DNA of 11,597 nt from Deinococcus sp. (GTDB lineage: Bacteria; Deinococcota; Deinococci; Deinococcales; Deinococcaceae), in the NCBI RefSeq assembly GCF_018260555.1, contig NZ_JAGLBB010000070.1, positions 1,185-12,781 on the forward strand, given 5' to 3'. Below, piece after piece: positions 6,699 through 11,597 of this stretch. The translations under genes were made by a program, and so were the position numbers. Every line of letters begins with the position of its first letter. The stretch's first letter is position 1. The notes under the pieces are model-generated. The model did no database searches. It was not told the DNA's origin and saw only the letters and a program-made list of their open reading frames with translations.

Positions 6699-6704
6699 GC
6701 GGCC

Positions 6705-6736
6705 ACCGTAGTGGGCACAGGTATAACGGCGGTATA
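6705..6736 (-). promoter_or_regulatory. Shared-box promoter 3, of the dedA-like gene
   Basis: On the minus strand: TATACC (6736-6731), five bases, TATACC (6725-6720), nine bases, TACGGT (6710-6705), then six bases to the ATG at 6698. Both halves of the box are identical, giving the clearest 11-bp direct repeat of the set. A leaderless mRNA is predicted. The 220 bp between this box and the divergent uppP box (6737-6956) hold no gene I can support. Confidence 0.75.
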
Positions 6737-6956
6737 GCTGCGACTCCGCGCGCCCCGGGGTGGGCGAAGCGCACCGGCAGGAGAATCTCCGTTCCGCCGC
6801 GGTGAACTTCAGCGCCTTCTGGATTCGGTGGTCGTGACGGCTCCGCCTCGGTATTGGGCTGGGTATCAGGCGGATGCTGGACATGGCTGAGGGCGTCGGA
6901 TGGGCCGCCCAGACCGCTGATCTGCCGACCCGCTCTGGGGCCGTGGGCCGTACGCG

Positions 6957-6988
6957 TGTACCGTGCTTATACCTTCGGTCTTTACGCT
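6957..6988 (+). promoter_or_regulatory. Shared-box promoter 4, of the uppP-fetAB operon
   Basis: TGTACC (6957-6962), five bases, TATACC (6968-6973), nine bases starting TTCG, TACGCT (6983-6988), then seven bases to the ATG at 6996. No Shine-Dalgarno is visible, so the transcript is probably leaderless. Confidence 0.74.
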
Positions 6989-6995
6989 GCTGAGC

Positions 6996-7820
6996 ATGAT
7001 TCCAGAGGTGCAGGCCATTCTTCTTGGTGGAGTGGAGGGGGTCACGGAGTTCCTTCCAGTGTCGTCAACCGGGCATTTGATCGTGGCCGAACGGCTGATC
7101 GGTTTCAGGGATACGGGTGAAGTGTTTACCGTCGTGGTGCAACTTGGGGCCATTCTGGCGGTGGTCTGGTTCTACTGGCGGCAGCTGTGGGAGAACGTGA
7201 CTCACCTGTTTCAGGGCAGTCGGCGGGCCCGGCGATTCTGGCTGAACCTCATTGTCGCGTCGCTGCCGGCAGTGGCCGTGGGACTGCTGTTTGAAGAGGC
7301 CATCAAGGGCGCGCTGTTCTCGCCGCTCACGGTCGCGATTACGTTGATCCTGGGCGGACTGGTGCTGTGGTGGGTGGACCGCAGGCCCCAGGCGGTCACC
7401 CAGCCGGAAAGAACTGAACCTGACCTGGACGTCATCACGCTGAAGCAGGCGGCTATCGGGGTTGCACAGGCCGTGGCCGTCATTCCGGGGGTATCCCGCA
7501 GTGGGGCGAGCCTCGTGGGCGGACTCCTGACAGGACTGAACCGCGTGACGGCCACGGCATTCTCGTTTTTCATGGGTCTTCCGGTGCTCGGCGGCGCGGG
7601 TCTGTACAGCCTGTTCAAGGCGCGGCACGCGCTGGGCAGCCTGCCTGGGGGCAGCGTTCCCCTCCTCATCGGCACGGTGGTGGCGTTCATCACCGCGCTG
7701 TTGTCGGTGTCGTGGCTGCTGAAGTACGTCTCCACGCACAGCTTCAGGGCGTTCGCCGTGTACCGCGTGGTGTTCGGGGCGCTGATGCTGGGACTGATCG
7801 CGTTGGAGCTGCTACGGTAA
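6996..7820 (+). CDS. uppP: Undecaprenyl-diphosphatase UppP (BacA)
   Basis: A 274-residue polytopic membrane enzyme that removes one phosphate from undecaprenyl pyrophosphate on the outer side of the membrane. It regenerates the lipid carrier for peptidoglycan and other wall polymers; extra copies give bacitracin tolerance. The two family motifs are intact: EGVTEFLPVSSTGH (14-27, with E14, E18, S23, S24 and H27 matching the known catalytic set) and PGVSRSG (164-170, with R168). The length is typical. The start is ATG 6996, placed seven bases after the -10; an in-frame start at 6963 would sit inside the promoter box. The next gene starts five bases after its stop, so uppP leads an operon with the fetA- and fetB-like genes and a broken PAP2 gene. 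Confidence 0.95.
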   Translation: MIPEVQAILLGGVEGVTEFLPVSSTGHLIVAERLIGFRDTGEVFTVVVQLGAILAVVWFYWRQLWENVTHLFQGSRRARRFWLNLIVASLPAVAVGLLFEEAIKGALFSPLTVAITLILGGLVLWWVDRRPQAVTQPERTEPDLDVITLKQAAIGVAQAVAVIPGVSRSGASLVGGLLTGLNRVTATAFSFFMGLPVLGGAGLYSLFKARHALGSLPGGSVPLLIGTVVAFITALLSVSWLLKYVSTHSFRAFAVYRVVFGALMLGLIALELLR

Positions 7821-7825
7821 AGCCG

Positions 7826-8467
7826 ATGGTCCTGCTGGAAGCGCGTCACCTGCACCGCCACGTGGCCGGTCGCCTGCTCTGGCAGCGTGTCGGGTTCACC
7901 CTGGAGCCAGGGCAGTGCCTGATGCTGGTCGGTCCCTCCGGCGCGGGCAAGAGTCTGCTGCTGCGAGTCCTCGCAGGGCTTGATCCACCTGAGGGGGGCG
8001 ACGTGATCTTCCGGGGTCAATCCCAGCAGACGTGGAGTATGCCCGCCTACCGCGCTCAGGTCATGTACCTGCCGCAACGCGCCGTGCTGATGGGCGAAAC
8101 AGTGGAGGACGCCCTGCGCCACCCGTTCTCGCTGAACGTGCATGCGGGTGTGAGGTTCGCGCAGCAGGACGCCAGGAATCTGCTGCGCGGCCTGGGCAGA
8201 AGGGACGACGTTCTGGAACAGATGACCGCGAATCTCTCAGGTGGCGAGGCGCAGCTGGTCGCTCTGACCCGCGCGCTGCTCCTGAGGCCCTCAGTGCTGC
8301 TGCTGGATGAGGCCACCTCGGCGCTGGACGTGGACGCCACCCGTCAGGTCGAGGCCCTGCTGCGCGGCTGGGTGCAGGAGGGGGAGCGCGCCGTGATCAT
8401 GGTGTCGCATGACCCGGATCAGCAGGAGCGGCTGGCAACGGCCGTGCTGGCGCTGGGCGCGCAGTGA
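7826..8467 (+). CDS. fetA: ABC transporter ATPase, FetA (YbbL)-like
   Basis: A 213-residue stand-alone ABC ATPase. Walker A GPSGAGKS (36-43), Q-loop YLPQ (Q84), signature LSGGE (137-141), Walker B LLLLDEATSALD with D161 and E162, and switch His195 (VSHD) are all present. Size and order before a UPF0014 permease match FetA of Escherichia coli, which with FetB exports iron and helps against oxidative stress. The ATG at 7826 lies five bases after the uppP stop, and the TGA overlaps the permease GTG by four bases. A start further upstream at 7712 would lie inside uppP. The substrate is not shown by sequence. Its operon with uppP leaves room for another envelope-related substrate. Confidence 0.87.
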   Translation: MVLLEARHLHRHVAGRLLWQRVGFTLEPGQCLMLVGPSGAGKSLLLRVLAGLDPPEGGDVIFRGQSQQTWSMPAYRAQVMYLPQRAVLMGETVEDALRHPFSLNVHAGVRFAQQDARNLLRGLGRRDDVLEQMTANLSGGEAQLVALTRALLLRPSVLLLDEATSALDVDATRQVEALLRGWVQEGERAVIMVSHDPDQQERLATAVLALGAQ

Positions 8468-9261
8468 GCGAGCCAGTGGCTCTGTGGCAGGTGTCACTGG
8501 CCGCAGGGTTGATGCTGCTCAGCGTGGGCCTGAGTGCCTGGCTCAAGCTGGGGCTGGGCCGGGACATCCTCATCGCCGGCGTGCGGATGACGGCGCAACT
8601 GCTGCTGGTGGGACTGATCCTGGACTGGGTGTTCCGGCTGAACACCCCACTGCCCATCTTGGCAATCGGGCTGGTCATGACCCTGCTGGCCGCGCAGGCC
8701 GCCTCCAGTCGCCCGAGGAAACGGTATCCGGGCCTCCTGCTCGATAGTTTCCTCTCGGTGTTCGTGAGTTCATTCCTGCTGACCGGCTTGACCTTGAGCG
8801 GCGTCATCGGGGTCAGGCCCTGGTTTGAAGCGCAGTACGCGGTACCCATCCTGGGCATGGTGCTGGGCAACACGCTGACGGGCGTGGCGCTCTCACTCGA
8901 CCGGTTCACTGGGGACCTGAGTACTCGGCGTGGGGAGGTGGAGACCCTGCTCGGGTTGGGGGCGACCCGCTGGGAGGCGGCGCATCCGCTGATCCGTGAC
9001 GCCCTGCGCACCGGCATGATGCCGACCCTGAACAGCATGTTGGTGATGGGCATCGTGAGCCTGCCGGGCATGATGACCGGGCAGATTCTGGCTGGAGAAC
9101 ACCCGCAGAACGCGGTGCGCTACCAGATCGTCATCATGTTCGTGCTGGCCGCCAGTTCGGCCCTGGGGAGCCTAAGCGTGGTGCTGCTGGCGTTCCGCGC
9201 GCTCTTCGACAGGCGGGACCGACTGAGGAGTGAACGCCTCAGGGGGCAACGTGACCGATGA
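8464..9261 (+). CDS. fetB: UPF0014/FetB (YbbM)-like permease
   Basis: A 265-residue inner-membrane permease of the UPF0014 family with about seven hydrophobic segments. Characteristic stretches are GRDILIAGVRMTAQLLLVG (about 32-50), the cytoplasmic ETLLGLGATRWEAAHPLIRDALRTGM loop that contacts the ATPase, and SLPGMMTGQILAGEHPQNAVRYQIVIMF near residues 199-226, the strongest family signature. The GTG start at 8464 overlaps the ATPase stop (GTGA), so the two are coupled and form one transporter. Known FetAB systems export iron. A broken PAP2 gene starts 15 bp downstream and is probably in the same transcript. Confidence 0.88.
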   Translation: MSEPVALWQVSLAAGLMLLSVGLSAWLKLGLGRDILIAGVRMTAQLLLVGLILDWVFRLNTPLPILAIGLVMTLLAAQAASSRPRKRYPGLLLDSFLSVFVSSFLLTGLTLSGVIGVRPWFEAQYAVPILGMVLGNTLTGVALSLDRFTGDLSTRRGEVETLLGLGATRWEAAHPLIRDALRTGMMPTLNSMLVMGIVSLPGMMTGQILAGEHPQNAVRYQIVIMFVLAASSALGSLSVVLLAFRALFDRRDRLRSERLRGQRDR

Positions 9262-9803
9262 TCAGGCGTCCTGACCATGGCGCAGCGGCGCTGGCGGAGG
9301 CTGATCCTGCTGTCTGTGACGGTGTTCTGCGGAACGTACAGCCTGCTGGTCCGGAGCGGATTATGTTTCAGGACGCCGCGAATGACGTCTTGAACCTCAT
9401 CACCGTGCGCTCGCTGGCTGGGGCGGTCCTGATCCTCGCCAGTATCGATCGGCCTGCTGCGCCGCCGTCCCCGTCTGTCGCTGGCGGCCGTGGGCCTGGT
9501 TGGGATGTCGCTGGGGCTGACCGAGGTGTTCAAGCGGGTGCTGCTGCCACGTCCGCCCCTGGCTGTGGCACCGGACGTGTACATGCACAACAGTTTTCCC
9601 AGTGGGCACACCACCATCGCCATGTCGGTGCTCCTGGCGTTGGTGCTCGTCAGCCGCTCCCGGTTTCGCGGCTCCATCACGCTGCTCTGCATGCTGTACG
9701 CCCTGGGCGTGGGAAGTTGAACGTTGATTGGCACCGTTTCAGTGACACCGTCGGGGCCGGTGCCGTGGCGCTGGGTGTGGCCTGCGCGGCCAGCCTGCAG
9801 CTG

Positions 9804-9911
9804 TCATGCCGTGGTCTGGTGCAGCCCGCAAGCGACCTGGGTGCTGGCCGATTGAGCGAGGGCGGCGCCAGTCAGCAGGACTCCGGCCACGAGCAGGATG
9901 TTCATTTTCAC
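9804..9911 (-). CDS. Very short exported peptide ORF or truncated secreted protein
   Basis: A 35-residue ORF absent from normal gene-length filters. The GTG at 9911 (complement) has a strong GGAGG ribosome site six bases upstream (9918-9922), and a shared-type promoter lies just before it. The peptide has a clean signal sequence: Lys at position 2, hydrophobic core ILLVAGVLLTG, and cleavage site ALA-QS. That leaves a mature part of about 16 residues with one Cys, ending QTTA. An ATG two codons later (9905) is an alternative start. It is convergent with and overlaps the 3' end of the broken PAP2 gene C. It may therefore be the stump of a longer secreted protein rather than a mature micropeptide. 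I do not recognise the mature part. Confidence 0.5.
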   Translation of the reverse strand: MKMNILLVAGVLLTGAALAQSASTQVACGLHQTTA

Positions 9912-9926
9912 GTTGGACCTCCGACG

Positions 9927-9958
9927 ACGGTAGGCGGTGAAGGTCAATTCGCGGTATA
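9927..9958 (-). promoter_or_regulatory. Shared-box promoter 5, of the short exported ORF
   Basis: On the minus strand: TATACC (9958-9953), five bases, TTGACC (9947-9942), nine bases starting TTCA, then TACCGT (9932-9927). Unlike the leaderless group, there is a short leader with a GGAGG ribosome site before the GTG at 9911. TTGACC also resembles a normal -35 half (TTGACA), but its distance to the -10 (9 bp) is far too short for that role. Confidence 0.68.
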
Positions 9959-9985
9959 GCCGGAACTTGCGACTGGCCGACCGGT

Positions 9986-10017
9986 TATACCCTCCTTTTA
10001 CGTTTGGCCCGTACGGT
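9986..10017 (+). promoter_or_regulatory. Shared-box promoter 6, of the COG4705-like gene
   Basis: TATACC (9986-9991), five bases, TTTACG (9997-10002), nine bases, TACGGT (10012-10017). A leader of roughly 35-40 nt follows, containing a small CAGGCT/AGCCTG hairpin and the GAGGAGA ribosome site before ATG 10061. It diverges from promoter 5, with 27 bp between the boxes. Confidence 0.72.
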
Positions 10018-10060
10018 TCACGCAGGCTCAGCCTGTGCGCAGACGCCGCGAGGAGAACCC

Positions 10061-10873
10061 ATGAACGAAACCGTTGCCGCCCCCGCCAGGGCCCAACACA
10101 CCACCGAACGCCAGCCCAACCTCTGGAGTAAAGTCCCGGAGGTCACGGCATTCTTCTGGATCATCAAGGTCCTGGCCACCACCGTCGGTGAGACGGCCGC
10201 CGATTACCTGAACTCCAATCTGCACCTGGGTCTGACCGGCACCACCCTGGTCATGAGCGTGTTCCTGATCGCCGCGCTGATCGCGCAGTTCCGGACCAGG
10301 AAGCACGTCCCCGGCGTGTACTGGCTGGCAATCGTCTTCATCAGCGTCGTGGGCACGCTGATCACGGACAACCTGACCGATCACTTTGGACTGAGCCTGT
10401 GGGTCAGTTCGGGCCTGTTCGCTACGGCCCTCGCTGCAACCTTCTTCGCGTGGTATCGCCGTGAGGGGACGCTGTCCATCCACTCGATCGACACGCCCCG
10501 GCGCGAGGCATTCTACTGGCTGACCATCCTGTTCACCTTTGCCCTCGGGACCGCTGCCGGTGACCTGATGGCCGAAACACTGTCACTGGGGTACCTGCCC
10601 TCGGCGTTCATCTTCGCCGCCCTGATTGGCGTCGTCGCCCTGGTTCAGCGTGTCGGCCGACTGAGCCCGGTGTTGACGTTCTGGCTGGCCTACATCCTGA
10701 CCCGCCCGCTGGGCGCGTCCATCGGCGATTTCCTCGCGCAGGCCCGGAGCGACGGTGGCCTGGGCCTGGGCACCACCACGACCAGCCTGATCTTCCTGGT
10801 GGGCATCCTGGCCCTGACCGCCTACCTGACCGTGACCCGTGCAGACCGGATCGGGCGTGACGAGGCGGCCTGA
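10061..10873 (+). CDS. COG4705-like membrane protein with four internal repeats
   Basis: A 270-residue membrane protein with about eight hydrophobic segments. I match it to the uncharacterised COG4705 membrane proteins by KVxxTTxGE-type and RPLGASxGD-type motifs; no biochemical function is established that I know of. It consists of four copies of one unit, each starting with the pattern [FY]W-x9-G-x4-D: W33/G43/D48, W88/G98/D103, W153/G163/D168, W208/G218/D223. Each unit would contribute two helices and one membrane-facing Asp, which suggests a pore or ion-binding site with fourfold pseudosymmetry (inference). The ATG at 10061 follows GAGGAGA at a good distance. The in-frame start at 10004 lies within the promoter. 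It shares the promoter type of the lipid-carrier genes and is probably part of that regulon. Confidence 0.82.
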   Translation: MNETVAAPARAQHTTERQPNLWSKVPEVTAFFWIIKVLATTVGETAADYLNSNLHLGLTGTTLVMSVFLIAALIAQFRTRKHVPGVYWLAIVFISVVGTLITDNLTDHFGLSLWVSSGLFATALAATFFAWYRREGTLSIHSIDTPRREAFYWLTILFTFALGTAAGDLMAETLSLGYLPSAFIFAALIGVVALVQRVGRLSPVLTFWLAYILTRPLGASIGDFLAQARSDGGLGLGTTTTSLIFLVGILALTAYLTVTRADRIGRDEAA

Positions 10874-10886
10874 TACGGACTTCCAC
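10874..10886. other. Transposon-end-like sequence directly after a stop codon
   Basis: TACGGACTTCCAC begins right after the TGA stop of the COG4705-like gene and resembles the left end of the two MITE-like elements (TACGGACTCCG, CACGGACTCCG). Copy 2 also begins right after a TGA stop. No second end or hairpins are recognisable here. It may be the left end of the damaged transposase element to the right, with TGA as a TNA-type target, or chance similarity. The 84 bp between this and the transposase fragment show nothing else I can support. Confidence 0.3.
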
Positions 10887-10970
10887 GCGAGCGCGAACAG
10901 CGACCAGAACGAAGGCCCACGAGGCAGGGGCCTGAAATTCCCCGGTCTCATGGGCGTTGATGCGAAGTGA

Positions 10971-11518
10971 CCATGCCTCGGCACGCCCAGCCTACCGCTC
11001 AGCATCATCACCGCCCAGCTGAACCGGGTCACCAGCCTCAGCGGTCTCGTTCCATACAGCACCTTGCGCAAAAGTGCCGTCTCCCGGGAGACGGCGCGGG
11101 ACGACTTCGCATCAAAAGAAGACCTTCAGCGCCGCGCCAGGAATGCGCCCCCCTGCGCATTCCTGGCCATTGATTTCGTCATGGTGCCTCACGCCGGACG
11201 GACGATGGAAGGCGTCAACTACCACGACAGCGGTCAGGCACAGACCCGCCTCGGGCACCAGTTCACCTCCGCTGCCCTGGTGCAGTTCGGTGAAGATCCA
11301 GCCCCCCCCTTCTGGAACACTTCAAGGTGACCCAGGTCCTGCAAACAGAGAGCCATCTGTACCGTACAGCGACTCAGGAAATGATCCACGTCGTCCAGGA
11401 TTGCCCCGCGGCGGGCGTCCCCATGGCGGGTCTGTTGTTGGATGGGGAGTTCGGGCGGGACGCAGGTGTGACCTTCAGTCACGGGCAGCAGATTCCGGTC
11501 CTGATCCGTGCCAAGTAA
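10971..11518 (+). pseudogene. Fragment of a DDE transposase, frameshifted and truncated
   Basis: An open stretch from after the stop at 10968-10970 reads LSIITAQLNRVTSLSGLVPYS, then ETARDDFASKEDLQRRAR, AFLAIDFVMVPHAG (first catalytic Asp) and MEGVNYHDSGQ...LGHQFTSAALVQFGEDP. The frame breaks at a run of eight C (11302-11309). Adding one C continues into LLEHFKVTQVLQTESHLY and LLLDGEFGRDAGVTF (second Asp), ending at TAA 11516-11518 after IPVLIRAK. No ATG fits the start; TTG 11064 is the first plausible in-frame start but is internal to the conserved part. The C-terminal third with the catalytic Glu is missing. The style is that of IS4/IS701-like DDE transposases, but I cannot fix the family. 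The last 79 bp of the window (11519-11597) are less GC-rich and show no gene. Confidence 0.72.
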
Positions 11519-11597
11519 GTTGACTGACATCTTTCAGTTTTAGAAAAGGACGTCCAGCACGGCTTCTGACCTCAGAATGAGGGTGTGAAACAGAAGA

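Larger units (their letters stand above)
9277..9959 (+). pseudogene. PAP2-family phosphatase C, frame broken three times
   Basis: A third PAP2 gene, starting at ATG 9277 just after fetB. The N-terminal helix (RRWRRLILLSVTVFCGTYSLL) is in frame one. The segment MFQDAANDVLNLITVRSLAGAVLILASI is in another. Then LSLAAVGLVGMSLGLTEVF, FKRVLLPRP and NSFPSGHTTIAMSV return to frame one. Finally the third motif region (KLNVDWHRFSD, with His and Asp at the right spacing but the usual Arg and Gly changed) is in the second frame again. One break has a visible cause: ATCGATCG near 9441-9454 is a tandem copy of ATCG, and removing one copy gives SIGLLRRRPRLS in frame. By my count motif 1 is K-x5-RP rather than K-x6-RP. 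After about 9850 the frame reads unconvincing sequence to a stop at 9959, overlapping a divergent promoter, so the 3' end is probably also lost. It is most likely a true pseudogene. Confidence 0.75.

Noticed and set aside
6850..6867. GGTATT and GGTATC between the divergent dedA and uppP promoters as an extra copy of the shared box
   Set aside because: The period is 12, not 11, neither half matches the consensus fully, and no gene starts suitably downstream on that strand.
6093..6884. Longer dedA frame starting at 6884
   Set aside because: The added 62 residues look non-coding and would cover the direct-repeat promoter at 6705-6736. DedA proteins of about 200 residues start at the ATG at 6698.
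9985..10017. TTGCGA at 9967-9972 as a normal -35 for the promoter of the 10061 gene
   Set aside because: Its spacing to TATACC is 13 bp and to TACGGT 39 bp, neither near 17. The conserved direct repeat explains the site better.
10583..11071. Minus-strand frame over the end of the COG4705-like gene and the transposase start
   Set aside because: Most of it is antisense to two supported coding regions. The stretch over 10874-10970 has no recognisable family sequence.
11520..11540. Short ACTGA/TCAGT inverted repeat after the transposase fragment as an IS end or terminator
   Set aside because: A 5-bp stem is too short to support either call.

Overview
The window looks like an accessory or envelope-gene region of a high-GC bacterium, most likely a Deinococcus or close relative. 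This is inferred from the very high GC at third codon positions, the apparent leaderless promoters, and the style of the proteins and insertion sequences. No marker gene fixes the taxon.

Left edge (1-1657): an IS3-family insertion sequence of the IS407 type. It has recognisable ends, an orfA, a textbook A AAA AAG frameshift site followed by a perfect 12-bp hairpin, and an orfB split by a 133-bp MITE-like element. The element left a TTA target duplication, and removing it restores the transposase frame exactly. To the right lie the 3' remnant of an unknown gene ending in a long perfect hairpin, and then a small XRE-type HTH protein (1658-1888).

Core (1997-10873): a block of envelope genes. 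On the minus strand, PAP2 phosphatase A, a frame-broken PAP2 phosphatase B, an OmpR-type response regulator and a sensor histidine kinase form one tightly overlapping operon. Diverging from it is a small four-helix membrane protein. Next come a DedA protein (minus) and, diverging from that, uppP-fetA-fetB plus a third, broken PAP2 gene (plus). Last is a divergent pair: a very short exported peptide ORF (minus) and a COG4705-like membrane protein (plus) built from four copies of one motif.

The main discovery is regulatory. All six promoters of this core carry the same 11-bp-period direct repeat (consensus TATACC-N5-TTTACC). In each case it is followed after exactly 9 bp by a weak -10 element (T/C)A-N3-T. 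This is the geometry of a PhoB-type activator box that replaces the -35. Four of the six transcripts would be leaderless, with the start codon 6-7 nt after the -10. The response regulator encoded here is the obvious candidate to bind it. The likely theme is recycling of undecaprenyl phosphate (UppP and PAP2 as pyrophosphatases, DedA as flippase) together with envelope stress. That theme is inference from families and shared promoters.

Right edge (10874-11597): an end-like sequence directly after a stop codon, then a fragmentary DDE transposase broken at a C8 tract. A second MITE copy sits at 5930-6061. Its two hairpins are conserved with compensatory changes relative to the first copy.
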